The notes below the pieces were generated by a model. It was not told where the DNA came from. It saw nothing but the letters and a program-made list of their open reading frames with translations, and made no database searches. Made by a program: the position numbers and the translations under genes. From a virus, in IMG/VR virus record IMGVR_UViG_3300006929_000032, positions 1-42,811 of that record: DNA of 42,811 nucleotides; one strand, written 5' to 3'. Shown here piece by piece: positions 4,626 through 14,366 of the stretch; the stretch's first letter is position 1; each line of letters begins with the position of its first letter.

Positions 4626-5327
4626 ATGGCATTTGATGGATTTTTAGGGAGGGCACTTAAAAGTTTAAGAGAAACCTTTAGTGGGCCTTCTTACGCTTGG
4701 GAAGATAGCACTAATACTAATGAATTTTATAAACCAGATGCAGGTTTTCAACCTAGTGATAATAATGCTATTAAACAACCTGGTGGTCAGCCAAGTCCTA
4801 TTAACAACTCTCCTGCTTTTGGTTCTCAGAACTTACAGTTTTTAAATGCACAATTTGATAGAATGAATATCCCTGAAGACCAAAGACAAGACTATATAAA
4901 CAATATGTACGATTTCTCCCAACAAGTTAGAAATATAGAGTCAGATAACAATCCTATGGCAGCCGCAGGTACTACATCTGCAAAGGGAGTTTATCAGTTT
5001 ACAGATGATTCTGTTACTACTGGTTTAAATAGAATGAAGAATATGGGGTATGATAATGAATTTATAACTGGTATATCCAATAATCCTCATGAATGGAATG
5101 ATGAGCAAGCAAATGCTATGTTTCTAGCTAATACATTTGCTCAGTCAGGCTCTGATAGTTTGCTCAATTTAATAGGAAAAGGTGATATGGAGGCTAGACA
5201 GAATGCTTATTATAAGTTTCACCATACAGACCCAGATGATGCTACTAGAAATAGAGTAAATAAACTTATGCCTAGTATGCAAAGCAATGTAGTAAATGAA
5301 CAAGGTAATGAGGCTTTTAATTATTAA
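4626..5327 (+). CDS. Lytic transglycosylase-like virion protein
   Basis: Residues about 90-210 look like an SLT/lysozyme-like fold. The motif RNIESDNNP has the expected catalytic glutamate (E105) followed by Ser, and GVYQF (121-125) matches the conserved G-x-x-Q-F segment. Later helices (NAMFLANTFAQ) fit the family. The first ~70 residues are polar and probably disordered. It cleaves peptidoglycan glycan strands; in this position, ahead of terminase and with no separate endolysin recognised, it may serve entry, lysis or both. It starts 1 nt after the upstream stop. Confidence 0.75.
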   Translation: MAFDGFLGRALKSLRETFSGPSYAWEDSTNTNEFYKPDAGFQPSDNNAIKQPGGQPSPINNSPAFGSQNLQFLNAQFDRMNIPEDQRQDYINNMYDFSQQVRNIESDNNPMAAAGTTSAKGVYQFTDDSVTTGLNRMKNMGYDNEFITGISNNPHEWNDEQANAMFLANTFAQSGSDSLLNLIGKGDMEARQNAYYKFHHTDPDDATRNRVNKLMPSMQSNVVNEQGNEAFNY

Positions 5328-6076
5328 TGTATACTATTGACATACATCACAAAGGAGATAAATCTCCTACAACCTATAAGGTTTTTGACAAAAAAGAAGC
5401 AGATACTAAAGAAATTGACTATAAATACTGGAGGGATGCTAATGAAGGAGAATACGGGTTATCAGACGACAACTACGTGGCTAAGGTCATCTCAAGGGCA
5501 AAGTATAAGCCTACTAGTATTTATATTAGGTTTCCCTTTGGTTATGCTTTTTATAACCCTAAGTATACTAGCACTATGCTTAAGGCTGCTGGTAGAAAGT
5601 CAAATAACACCATTTCTGGGAAAACACATTGGGAAGTTATCTCAAATGGACAGAAAATGAAGAATCTAGCCATGGTGTATGCTCAAACCATGGATTACGA
5701 CAAAACAATAGACCACGTTCTAGATAATCCAACTAATAATCAAAAGATTATGTGGAAGAGAAGAATGAAGAAGGAGAAATTCAAAGATATGGTAAGAGAT
5801 GAATTACAAGCTCTACTAAAGGAGCATGGACTTACAGAAGAGTATACTTTAGATTTACTAGAGAATACTATTAAAACAGCTAAGGATAAAGGTGATGTCA
5901 CCAATCTGATGAGAGCTGTTGATAATTTACAAGATATGCATGGAATGAAAGATAAGCATCTTGTTAAAACAGTAGAGCAAATAGAAGCTACTAGCAATGT
6001 CAAGCTCATAGACGAGCTTAGAGAGACTGAAGATAAGCTTATAGCTACTAAAACTACTACTAAGGAGGAAGAATAA
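5327..6076 (+). CDS. Possible terminase small subunit, 249 aa
   Basis: Starts in a TAATG overlap with the transglycosylase gene. The first ~100 residues look like a small beta-rich domain (YTIDIHHKGDKSPTTYKVF), and the C-terminal ~100 are helical and charged, including a heptad-like segment (LIDELRETEDKLIATK). Size, helical C-terminus and location just before the large terminase suggest the DNA-recognition subunit of the packaging motor. I see no explicit helix-turn-helix, so this rests mainly on context. Confidence 0.45.
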   Translation: MYTIDIHHKGDKSPTTYKVFDKKEADTKEIDYKYWRDANEGEYGLSDDNYVAKVISRAKYKPTSIYIRFPFGYAFYNPKYTSTMLKAAGRKSNNTISGKTHWEVISNGQKMKNLAMVYAQTMDYDKTIDHVLDNPTNNQKIMWKRRMKKEKFKDMVRDELQALLKEHGLTEEYTLDLLENTIKTAKDKGDVTNLMRAVDNLQDMHGMKDKHLVKTVEQIEATSNVKLIDELRETEDKLIATKTTTKEEE

Positions 6077-6306
6077 TGAGTGAAAAACTTAAAAAAGTAT
6101 TAAAAGCGGCAGCTATAGCAGCGGGTGGACCTGCAGTAATGGCTGGGTCGCAGGCTGCAAGGGTTATGAATGCTAAATATGGTAAAAAGAACTCTGATTA
6201 TAGAGCGGGTGTAAAAATGCGTGGAAGAGATGTTCCAGCTATGTTATTACCAGATGAAAAGCCACCAGAAATGCTAAGAGAAGAAGAAAGCGAAATGGAC
6301 GCTTAA
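6076..6306 (+). CDS. Small hypothetical protein, 76 aa
   Basis: Starts in a TAATG overlap with the previous gene. The N-terminus is an Ala/Gly-rich helix (KAAAIAAGGPAVMAGSQAARV), hydrophobic enough for membrane or capsid-interior association. It is followed by a basic segment and an acidic Pro/Glu-rich tail (DEKPPEMLREEESEMDA). It sits between the possible small terminase and the large terminase. Family unknown. Confidence 0.65.
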   Translation: MSEKLKKVLKAAAIAAGGPAVMAGSQAARVMNAKYGKKNSDYRAGVKMRGRDVPAMLLPDEKPPEMLREEESEMDA

Positions 6307-6313
6307 GTCTTTT

Positions 6314-7813
6314 ATGGACTACGAAGAACAATACGAGCAACTACAAGCACTTAAAAAGCTTCGTAATAATATGGCTTTGTTTGGGAAACATTGCTTTCCT
6401 ACTGCTCTAAAGAAGACTACTCCTCCTTTTCATGGAGATATATATAAATATTTGTCTGATGAAGAGAAAAAGAGAGTATTAATAGCAGCACCTAGGGGAA
6501 CAGCTAAATCTACAGTTACTACGCTTATATATCCTTTATGGAGAGCTGCTTTTAAAAGCACTAATGAAGATTTATTTATAGTTATTATATCCGAATCACA
6601 AGCACAGTCTATTAACTTCTTATCGAGGATTAAATATCACTTGACATTTAGTCAAGAGTTTAAAGCAATATTTGGAAACCTAGGTCCTGAGACTGCTCAG
6701 AGATGGACTCATACAGATATTATACTTGCTAATGGTACTAGAATTGTTGCTGTAGGCACAGGGCAAAGAGTTAGGGGTTTCCTGCAAGGAGATACTCGTC
6801 CTAACTTAATTATAGTAGATGACTTTGAATCTGAATTAAATGCATTTACTCCTGATGCTAGAGCAAAGAATAGAAAGTGGTTAACAGAAGCGGTTATTCC
6901 GTCTTTATCAGATGATGGTAAGATAGCAATGATTGGCACGGTTATATCAGAAGATTGCTTCTTATGCTGGGCTAAAGAATCAAGTGCTTGGAATGTATTG
7001 TGGTTTTCTATATGGGATGAGGATGAGAAAAGTATTTGGCCTGAACGTTTTCCAAAAGAAAGGATATTGGCCATAAAGGACGAGTTTTCGTCCGTAGGGA
7101 ATATTAATGGATTCTATCAAGAATACATGAATATAGCCCAATCTCCTGATGATGCTCCCTTTCAACCAGATTGGATTAAGATACATCATTACGATTATGA
7201 GAGAATACAAGGTCAAAATTGTTTAGTTAAAAATAAAGGATTAGATAATGAAAGAACTATACCTGTTGAACTGTATACTGGTGTGGACCCTGCGAGTTCT
7301 CTTTCTGCTAGGGCTGACTACTTTGTTATCGCGACTATTGCTATCGATAATGATAACAACAAATACGTTGTAGATATATACAGAAATAGAATATCTCCAG
7401 CAGAACAGCCTAATATGATAATAGATACTTATAAGAAGTATAGACCTAGAAGGGTTAAAGTTGAGACTGTAGGATATCAGGAAGCATTAAGGACTGCTGT
7501 AAGAGAACTTATGAAGGAAGAAAATATTTATATACCAGGTTTAGAATCTGGTGTTAAACCAAGAAATAGTAAATCAGAAAGGTTATTGTCTTTAGTGCCT
7601 CTCTTCGCGAAGGGGACATTTCACTTTAGACCAGAAGACATAAAAGCCCAACAAGAGTTTCTATCCTATCCTAAAGGTAAAAATGATGATATTATGGATG
7701 CTATATGGACAGCATTAGACGGTGCTAAGCCATGTAGATTACATGAATTCAAGAAATTATCTGAAGACGATTTAAGAAAACAAAAGAAAACTCTTGATTG
7801 GATGACTATGTAG
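6314..7813 (+). CDS. terL: Terminase large subunit
   Basis: The ATPase-nuclease motor that packages DNA into the prohead through the portal. Residues 59-67 (APRGTAKST) are the Walker A loop, and LIIVDDFESE has the Walker B acids (D169, D170) and catalytic E172. The C-terminal RNase H-like nuclease shows TGVDP (D325), KVETVGYQ (E384) and KNDDIMDA (D458/D459/D462). The 499-residue length is normal. There is only a weak ribosome site, so translation may couple to the upstream gene. Very confident. Confidence 0.97.
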   Translation: MDYEEQYEQLQALKKLRNNMALFGKHCFPTALKKTTPPFHGDIYKYLSDEEKKRVLIAAPRGTAKSTVTTLIYPLWRAAFKSTNEDLFIVIISESQAQSINFLSRIKYHLTFSQEFKAIFGNLGPETAQRWTHTDIILANGTRIVAVGTGQRVRGFLQGDTRPNLIIVDDFESELNAFTPDARAKNRKWLTEAVIPSLSDDGKIAMIGTVISEDCFLCWAKESSAWNVLWFSIWDEDEKSIWPERFPKERILAIKDEFSSVGNINGFYQEYMNIAQSPDDAPFQPDWIKIHHYDYERIQGQNCLVKNKGLDNERTIPVELYTGVDPASSLSARADYFVIATIAIDNDNNKYVVDIYRNRISPAEQPNMIIDTYKKYRPRRVKVETVGYQEALRTAVRELMKEENIYIPGLESGVKPRNSKSERLLSLVPLFAKGTFHFRPEDIKAQQEFLSYPKGKNDDIMDAIWTALDGAKPCRLHEFKKLSEDDLRKQKKTLDWMTM

Positions 7814-7829
7814 TTCGTAAATTAAGCAT

Positions 7830-10052
7830 ATGGCATATACTCAAAAAGACGGAAAATCGTCAAAAAATTTAGTAGATGAGAACTTAGACATAATTGAAAA
7901 GTATTCAAGTAAAAGAGATACTTGGGCAAATCAAGCGAAGGAAGATAAAGAATTTAGACTTGGGAGGCAGTGGACTGCTGAACAAAGAAAAACCTTAGAA
8001 TCTCGTGGGCAAGCTCCTATAGTTATAAACAGAGTTCATCCAGCAGTTGAGTCAGCAAAAGCTATGTTAACTGCTAATAGACCTTCATTTAGAGCTGCTC
8101 CTAGAGAAGATTCTGATAATAAAGTAGCTCAGGTTATGAGTGCTTTATTAGCATATATGTATGATATATCTGATGGAAGGTCTGTTATAAGGCAAGCAGT
8201 CGATGATTATTATGTAATGGGGGTAGGTTATATGCAAGTATATCAAGACCCTACAATGGATATGGGCAAAGGAGAAGTATGCTTTAAGGATATAGACCCC
8301 TTAGATGTGTATGTTGACCCTAATAGTCGACATAAGCTTTTTGATGATGCTGAAAATGTAATTATATCTAAACTTTTTACTAAAGACCAGGCTAAAAACT
8401 TATGGCCTATGTATTCAAAAGCGATAGAGAATGCAGCAGATAATAGTGGTACTCGTTTTGATTTTAATGCCCCTGCTACCGTACGCGAAGATGATGGGGA
8501 AGTTCAATTCCCAGAAGATGTAGGTAGAGTGAACAATCAAGATTATATCAGGGGATATGAAAGATATTATAAAGTAGACGTAACTGAATTTAGAACATTT
8601 GAAAAGTTCTCTGGTAAAGAAGAATTACTAAGTGAAGAAGATTACGAGAAGTATACTCAAAGACCTGCTTGGATAATACAACAGCAGATTATTGCAGATG
8701 CTCAAAAGGCTAATAAATTATATGAACAACTTCTTGTAAAAAGGCAAGAAGCTCTTCTAATGAAGCAACAAGAATTGATTCATGCAGGATATAAAAAAGA
8801 AGAAGTAGAAAAAATAGCAGAAGAAGAAGTTCCTAATATAGACTTTCAAGAAATAACTTATAAAGATTTAATTGAGAAAAAAGAAATATCTATAGTTAAG
8901 ATTTCAAGTAAAAAGATAAAACAATGTGTTATAGTAGGTGATAAGCATTTATATTCGAGAGTATTACCTCTAGAACACTATCCTGTAGTTCCTATAATGA
9001 ACGTTCATACTAGAACTCCTTATCCAGTATCTGATGTGAGGATGATAAAAGGATTGCAGGAATACATTAATAAAACACGCTCTTTGATAATAGCTCATGC
9101 TACTACTAGTACTAATACAAAAATATTAGTTCCAGAAGGCAGTGTAGATATGAAGAATTTTGAAGAAAAGTGGGCACAACCAGGGGTAGCTATACCTTAT
9201 GACCCTACTGACGGTGCTCCTTTGCCAGTACAACCTACTCCTCTTCCTAATGAATTGTATCAAAATGAGACAACTGCTAAGAATGATATAGACCATGCTT
9301 TAGGTTTATATGAAATGATGATGGGGAATTCGCAAGCTGCGCCTCAAACTTATAAAGCTACCATATCGATTGATGAATTTGGACAAAGAAAGATGAAGTC
9401 TAAGTTAGCAGATATAGAAGCGGCATTAACCAGAGCAGGGCAAGTTGCTATTCCATTAATGCAGCAATTATATACCAGTAGAAAGATTTTCAGAATTGTT
9501 CAACCTAACAATTCTATGAGTGAATATGTTATAAATAAAAAATTAGTTGATGATAAGACTGGTGAAATAAAGGTAATAAACGATATAACAATAGGTAAAT
9601 ATGATGTTATAGTAGTAGCAGGGTCTACATTGCCTTCTAATAGATATGCAGAATTAGAATTCTATATGGATGCATATTCTAAAGGCTTAATAGATAGACA
9701 GGAAGTTCTTAAGAAAACAGAAATATTTGACATGGAAGGTGTCATGCAAAGAACTGATATGATACAGCAATTGCAACAACAGTTGCAAGGTGCTCAATCA
9801 CAAATAAAACAGCTGAAAGGTGACTTACAAACAAGAGACCGAGAAGCTGTTAATTTAAGGAAAAAAGTAGAAGTTGAGAAGTTTAAAGGAGACCTTGATA
9901 AAGTTAGTAATAAAGCTGGTGCAGCAAGTACTCTTTACGAAAAACGACTTGACGATACTTTAGCCACTGTCAAAACTCAAATAAGAGATTCGGCTAAACA
10001 AGGCTCTACTCCCTCTGGTGGCACAGGGACAGCTAAAAGGAGAAAGAAATAA
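7830..10052 (+). CDS. Portal protein (P22-like)
   Basis: The dodecameric ring at the head vertex through which DNA passes. At 740 residues it is the size of P22-type portals, and the N-terminus matches that family's pattern (FRLGRQWTAEQR, then APIVINRVHPAVESAKAM and NRPSF). A lysine/glutamate-rich helical insertion lies near 285-345, and the last ~110 residues form a Gln-rich coiled coil (IQQLQQQLQGAQSQIKQLK) like the P22 barrel helix. It lies between terL and the scaffold gene, and its stop overlaps the scaffold ATG. Confidence 0.92.
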   Translation: MAYTQKDGKSSKNLVDENLDIIEKYSSKRDTWANQAKEDKEFRLGRQWTAEQRKTLESRGQAPIVINRVHPAVESAKAMLTANRPSFRAAPREDSDNKVAQVMSALLAYMYDISDGRSVIRQAVDDYYVMGVGYMQVYQDPTMDMGKGEVCFKDIDPLDVYVDPNSRHKLFDDAENVIISKLFTKDQAKNLWPMYSKAIENAADNSGTRFDFNAPATVREDDGEVQFPEDVGRVNNQDYIRGYERYYKVDVTEFRTFEKFSGKEELLSEEDYEKYTQRPAWIIQQQIIADAQKANKLYEQLLVKRQEALLMKQQELIHAGYKKEEVEKIAEEEVPNIDFQEITYKDLIEKKEISIVKISSKKIKQCVIVGDKHLYSRVLPLEHYPVVPIMNVHTRTPYPVSDVRMIKGLQEYINKTRSLIIAHATTSTNTKILVPEGSVDMKNFEEKWAQPGVAIPYDPTDGAPLPVQPTPLPNELYQNETTAKNDIDHALGLYEMMMGNSQAAPQTYKATISIDEFGQRKMKSKLADIEAALTRAGQVAIPLMQQLYTSRKIFRIVQPNNSMSEYVINKKLVDDKTGEIKVINDITIGKYDVIVVAGSTLPSNRYAELEFYMDAYSKGLIDRQEVLKKTEIFDMEGVMQRTDMIQQLQQQLQGAQSQIKQLKGDLQTRDREAVNLRKKVEVEKFKGDLDKVSNKAGAASTLYEKRLDDTLATVKTQIRDSAKQGSTPSGGTGTAKRRKK

Positions 10053-10981
10053 TGACACAAGATAACAATATACAACAAGATACCCCTCAAGAAAGCGCAA
10101 ATGAATTTGCCTCTTTAGAAGAAGCAGTATTTGGCGGTGAGGGCTCTAATGATAATGTTTCAAGTGCTTTTACTAGTGGTAATGAAGGTAGTACTGAACC
10201 AGCTCCGCAAGGACAACCTGAGGTAAGTACAGAAGGAAATAATCAACCTAATAATGATGAAACTCGCTATCAATACTGGCAATCTCAAGCAGATAAATAT
10301 AAGAATGAGTTGGCAGCAGTGAAACAGCAGACACAACAAGCTCAACAACCGCAAGCACAACCGCAAGCACCTGTTGAACCTCAATATAAAGCTGATAGTT
10401 TTCCTCCTCCGCCTGAGAAACCACAACGACCTAGAGATTATAATAGAGAGGAAGCTTATAGTGACCCCTCTAGCAATAGTGCTAGGTTTAATGATGAGTT
10501 AGAAGGATGGCGTGATGACATGAATGAATACAACACACTTAAATCTGAATACAATACTGCTATTATAGAGGATAAATTTAATCAAATGGAACAAGAGCGA
10601 GTTAATAATGTAAAAAGAGCGCAAGCTCAACAGCAACAAGCTCAACAAGCTAATGAGATTAAATCTAGATTAACAGGACATTATGGTATGCAGGAAGGTG
10701 AAGCTGTAGATTTTATGAAAAAAATGTCAGACCCTAATTCAATAACAATCGATAATCTTGTCCAATTATATAGGTTGCAAGGAAGTGGTAACGCTCAACA
10801 GCCACCACAAAATGCTCCTGCACCTAGTGAAGCTTTTACTCAAACACAGAATGCTCAGCAAGTACCATCTCCTATGGGAGTAATGCCTTCTGGGAATACT
10901 AATGTTGATGGAAGGACAATGGAAGATAAGATTATGGATACAATGATAGGGAATTTTAATAGTAAAAACCCTTGGAAGTAA
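10052..10981 (+). CDS. Capsid scaffolding protein
   Basis: An acidic, Gln/Pro/Asn-rich, low-complexity and helical protein of 309 residues placed between portal and capsid, the standard position for the scaffold. A polar N-terminus is followed by a QQTQQAQQPQAQPQA tract (about 90-105), a helical charged middle (about 130-215) and a short conserved-looking C-terminal segment (MEDKIMDTMIGNFNSKNPWK), which in other scaffolds contacts the coat protein. Overlaps the portal stop (TAATG). Confidence 0.8.
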   Translation: MTQDNNIQQDTPQESANEFASLEEAVFGGEGSNDNVSSAFTSGNEGSTEPAPQGQPEVSTEGNNQPNNDETRYQYWQSQADKYKNELAAVKQQTQQAQQPQAQPQAPVEPQYKADSFPPPPEKPQRPRDYNREEAYSDPSSNSARFNDELEGWRDDMNEYNTLKSEYNTAIIEDKFNQMEQERVNNVKRAQAQQQQAQQANEIKSRLTGHYGMQEGEAVDFMKKMSDPNSITIDNLVQLYRLQGSGNAQQPPQNAPAPSEAFTQTQNAQQVPSPMGVMPSGNTNVDGRTMEDKIMDTMIGNFNSKNPWK

Positions 10982-11049
10982 TTTTAATTTAACCGCCCTA
11001 CTTGAAGGCCTAACAAGGCAGTTGATAGAGGGATAAAAAGGATGGAAAC

Positions 11050-12453
11050 ATGGCGAACGCAACTATATTTTCGAATATGGGTGGACCTAATACAGCACAA
11101 GCCTCAAACGTTTCGTTAAACGATACTAGACGTAAGTTTAACTTCGGTGAGAGAGTTGCTGAGTTAGCTCCAATTCAAAGTCCATTCTTCGTATATTTAT
11201 CGAAGGTGGCAAAAAGAGCTACTAATGACCCAGTGTTCAAATTTCTTGAACAAAGGCATCAGTGGCAAAGACGTAATTTCACAGTTGAAACAGCAATGAC
11301 AGGTACAGGTGGTGATGTGCATGAAGCCCCATTAACAGATGGTGGTAATCCTGCAACTTTCGCAGCACAAGGTAGTGACTTGGAACTTGATTTAACTTGC
11401 GGTTATAACGAGTATGGTCAAATAGAAGCATCTCAGCCTTGTAAGTTTATCTTACCAGGACAGGTACTTGCTATTGCAGATGATGGTGGCGTTGTAAGAA
11501 GATTAAAACTACATAGTGATGTAGTTATAACTCATCATGCAGCTAAAACTACTATTAATCTATATACTCACTCAGGTACTACTTGGCATGCAGATGCTAT
11601 AGGTAACTGGGATTCTAGTACTGATTTCACAACATCTAGTAAAGGTCAAGTGATTGGTAGTGCATGGGCTGAGGGAACTGATAGTCCTATTGGTTGGGAA
11701 GATAAGTTATTTGACAGAGAAGGATATTGTCAAATCTTCAAAACTGGTATGAACATCTTCTCTGGAACAGCTTTAGCTACTGAGTACAGAGGTATTGCTA
11801 ATGAGTTTCAAAGAATCTGGCAAGACAAGTTAATGGAACATAAAATGGATATCGAACAAGCTATGTTATTTGGTGTAGGTGCCGCTTCTAGAGAAGCTTT
11901 AGCTACTGTACCAACTAGAACTACTTGGGGGATATTACCATATACTGAATCTTATGGTAAAATCTACAATATGTCTTATGCTTCATCTGGTTATGATGCG
12001 TTTTTAGATGCGATGGAAGATTTCTTCGCTCCTGAATCTGGTAATAGTGGTAACAAACTAGTATTAGCTTCAAGAAAAGTTATTACTTACTTAAATAAAT
12101 TAGGTAGTGGTAGCTTTCTAAATAATTCTGTAGGTTCTTCTCAATATAGACTTGACGTAGAAACTATCCCTGGTGCTTTCGGGCATACAGTAACAATGGT
12201 AAATACTATATTTGGTAATTTACACTTTGTTCAAGAGCCTTTATTAAGAGGTCCTTGGGAAGACTATTGCGTTGCAGTTGATATGAAGAATGTAGCTTAT
12301 AGACCACTAGCGGGTAATGGTGTTAGTCGAGACACTTTCATTGAAACTAATGTACAAGACAACGGCGTTGATGGTAGACAAGACCATATCATCACTGAAT
12401 GTGGCTTGGAAATTAGCGTTCCTGAAACTCACGCAATTCTTAAGTTCTCTTAA
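11050..12453 (+). CDS. Major capsid protein
   Basis: The 467-residue product after the scaffold gene is the expected coat protein. The N-terminal pattern FGERVAELAPIQSPFFVYLS, followed by a KFLEQRHQWQRRNF segment, is one I recall from marine phage coat proteins. It presumably adopts the HK97 fold, though this cannot be confirmed from sequence alone. The gene is less AT-rich than its neighbours at many third positions (for example GTA, ATC, TTC choices), as expected of a highly translated gene. The 68-bp gap upstream carries a short GGAT ribosome site. Confidence 0.88.
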   Translation: MANATIFSNMGGPNTAQASNVSLNDTRRKFNFGERVAELAPIQSPFFVYLSKVAKRATNDPVFKFLEQRHQWQRRNFTVETAMTGTGGDVHEAPLTDGGNPATFAAQGSDLELDLTCGYNEYGQIEASQPCKFILPGQVLAIADDGGVVRRLKLHSDVVITHHAAKTTINLYTHSGTTWHADAIGNWDSSTDFTTSSKGQVIGSAWAEGTDSPIGWEDKLFDREGYCQIFKTGMNIFSGTALATEYRGIANEFQRIWQDKLMEHKMDIEQAMLFGVGAASREALATVPTRTTWGILPYTESYGKIYNMSYASSGYDAFLDAMEDFFAPESGNSGNKLVLASRKVITYLNKLGSGSFLNNSVGSSQYRLDVETIPGAFGHTVTMVNTIFGNLHFVQEPLLRGPWEDYCVAVDMKNVAYRPLAGNGVSRDTFIETNVQDNGVDGRQDHIITECGLEISVPETHAILKFS

Positions 12454-12467
12454 GGAAGGAGTGAATT

Positions 12468-12965
12468 ATGGCAAGTGTACAAAGTGATAATGGCTGGACT
12501 AAAACTGAACTCGGTGATGGTTGGGTTAAACTAGTAGAAGTTGCAGATGTTTTTACAACTGGTACTGGTGATGATGTTAAGAGTACTGCGATTACAAACT
12601 CAACAGTAAATGCTGTTACTGATGGGCCTACAATGCCTATTATTAACGAATTAAAAGCTGCTGGTAGTTTTTTTATCGAAGTAACTCTAGGTGCAGGAAC
12701 TATTCAAACGGATACTACTATCCATATGAAAAATACTGCTGGAACTTATCAAGATGGTACAGGTCAATTAATTGTTAATCAAACAGCATCATCTACAGCG
12801 GTTGCTTCATGGAATGGAGCGATTACTGATGGGATGAAACTTGTTTGTTTGAAGGATGGAACTGGAAGTGCAGCAAATACTGTCACTTTTAGTATTATCT
12901 ATTTCAATGGCGGTCCTAACCAATCTAATGTTACAATAGCAGGTGTTGGTTCTGACCCATCGTAG
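12468..12965 (+). CDS. Probable head decoration or fibre-like protein, 165 aa
   Basis: A Thr/Ser/Gly-rich, beta-rich protein immediately downstream of the capsid gene with a strong ribosome site (AAGGAAGGAG). No cysteine pairs, membrane segment or catalytic motif. Strand-like alternation (VKLVEVADVFTTG, FFIEVTLGAG, TVTFSIIYFNGG) suggests a beta-sandwich. It is followed by a UUCG-capped hairpin, so it probably shares a high-abundance transcript with the coat protein. Decoration or head-stabilising protein is the likely role, inferred from position. Confidence 0.6.
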   Translation: MASVQSDNGWTKTELGDGWVKLVEVADVFTTGTGDDVKSTAITNSTVNAVTDGPTMPIINELKAAGSFFIEVTLGAGTIQTDTTIHMKNTAGTYQDGTGQLIVNQTASSTAVASWNGAITDGMKLVCLKDGTGSAANTVTFSIIYFNGGPNQSNVTIAGVGSDPS

Positions 12966-12986
12966 TAAGTGGTTAGTTTAACAATC

Positions 12987-13010
12987 GTGAGGGGGCTTCG
13001 GCCCCTTCAC
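12987..13010 (+). terminator. UUCG-capped hairpin after capsid genes
   Basis: GTGAGGGGGC (12987-12996) pairs with GCCCCTTCAC (13001-13010) around a TTCG loop: ten pairs, one of them G-U in plus sense. This is by far the most GC-rich and stable hairpin in the plus arm. No T-run follows (ATAACACGG), so it is more likely a partial terminator or an mRNA 3' stabiliser for the coat transcript than a full intrinsic terminator. Confidence 0.6.
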
Positions 13011-13026
13011 ATAACACGGAGAAAGA

Positions 13027-13569
13027 ATGAGTGATTTAGTTATACAACAAGCTGGGGTAACCCAAGCTAAAAGAACAGGAGCTGAAGTTGTTGGTTCTGA
13101 AAAAAAGTTAACTCAAATGAATGTAGATATTATTGAGATAACTCCAGGTACTACTACTAATGCTTGTTCTGATGGTGAAATTATATTTGACAATGAAAAA
13201 TTAGAGAATTTAGTATCTACAAAAGGTGGCTCTTGTATATTACAGTCTGTAGTCTTAGTAGACGATGATGACCATGGGGTTCCTGTAGATTTAGTATTTT
13301 TTAATGCAAGTTCATCTTTAGGTACAGAAGGTGCTGTAATATCAGCTACTGATGGTGCTGTACCTGATGCTATATTAGGAGTAGTCAGAGTTACTAATTA
13401 TTTAGATGGAGTGCTTTGGAAAGCAGGTCACAAACAGAATATAGGTATGGTCTTAAAAGCAGCATCAGATAGTAGAGATATTTATGTAGCTGCAATTAAT
13501 AAAAATGCTAGTGCTAAAACATGGACAGCATCAGGATTACTTTTAAAAGTAGGTGTAATACAAGATTAA
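13027..13569 (+). CDS. Probable virion structural protein, 180 aa
   Basis: A beta-rich, Ala/Val/Gly/Asp-rich protein starting MSDLVIQQAGVTQAKRTGAE, with a GGAGAAAGA ribosome site. Segments such as SCILQSVVLVDDDDHGVPVDLVFF suggest a regular sandwich. It belongs to the run of head-associated structural genes after the coat protein and its stop overlaps the lectin-like gene start (TAATG). No specific family recognised. Confidence 0.6.
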   Translation: MSDLVIQQAGVTQAKRTGAEVVGSEKKLTQMNVDIIEITPGTTTNACSDGEIIFDNEKLENLVSTKGGSCILQSVVLVDDDDHGVPVDLVFFNASSSLGTEGAVISATDGAVPDAILGVVRVTNYLDGVLWKAGHKQNIGMVLKAASDSRDIYVAAINKNASAKTWTASGLLLKVGVIQD

Positions 13570-14366
13570 TGTTTCCTGCTATGTTAAATACAGTAGTAGG
13601 GGAAAAGGGTATATGGGATAAGTATGCTTTAGAATTTAATGGTTCGGATGAATATTTAGATTGCGGGACTACTTTTCAAAATACTATGAGAAATGATGAT
13701 GGTTTTAGTATATCAATGTGGATTAGGCCTCATGATGGACAACCTTCTTCTGTTCAAAGTATTTTTGGAGTAAAAGCAGATAGTAATAATAGGGCTGATA
13801 TTCAAATTGGCACATCTGGGCAATCTATACTTGATTTTGAAGCTAATGGAGATGACCAGGAACTAACTTCAGTTAGTAGTGGATGGAGTAATGGGACTTT
13901 AAATGGATGGACTCACTATTGTATGACATCAAATAGTGACTCAAATGCTTCGTCACAAGTCACTAGATGGCATAGGAATGGAAGTTTAGTACATAGTATG
14001 ACATTGAATGGAGTAACTCAAGCAAATAGACAAAATTGGACGTCCGTTATTCCATTTTTTCTTGGAGCTAGAAATGACGAAGGAGATGCAGACCAATTTT
14101 TTGATGGAGAAATAGCGGAATTTGCAGTTTATGATAGATATATAATTAGTGGTGATTTGTGGACTTTTTATGAAGATGGAAATATGCATAATCATTTAAC
14201 AGGTCCTTATAAAGATAATTTAGTATGTTGGTGGAGAATGGGAGATGGAGATGAAAATGGTACTGGGACAACTATATACGATATGTCTGGGAATGGGAAT
14301 CATGCCACAATGGTAGGAATGGATTCTAGTAATTTTAATTATATGGAAGGAAGACCTAATTTATAA
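13569..14366 (+). CDS. LamG/concanavalin-like lectin domain protein
   Basis: Residues roughly 17-220 follow the LamG jelly-roll pattern: ALEFNGSDEYLDCG, then FSISMWIRP, then the WTHYCMT strand with WHRNGSLVHSMT, then FFDGEIAEFAVYDR. Such domains bind carbohydrates. A phage head or neck protein of this kind may adhere to polysaccharides. I chose the ATG at 13569, which overlaps the stop of the previous gene, over the in-frame ATG at 13521 lying inside that gene. The C-terminus has another WWRMGD...YDMSGNGNHATM segment, also typical of LamG proteins. Confidence 0.75.
   Translation: MFPAMLNTVVGEKGIWDKYALEFNGSDEYLDCGTTFQNTMRNDDGFSISMWIRPHDGQPSSVQSIFGVKADSNNRADIQIGTSGQSILDFEANGDDQELTSVSSGWSNGTLNGWTHYCMTSNSDSNASSQVTRWHRNGSLVHSMTLNGVTQANRQNWTSVIPFFLGARNDEGDADQFFDGEIAEFAVYDRYIISGDLWTFYEDGNMHNHLTGPYKDNLVCWWRMGDGDENGTGTTIYDMSGNGNHATMVGMDSSNFNYMEGRPNL

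Noticed and set aside
13521-13568. Upstream in-frame start for the LamG protein
   Set aside because: It lies inside the previous gene; the ATG at 13569 overlapping that gene's stop fits the operon pattern and the domain start.
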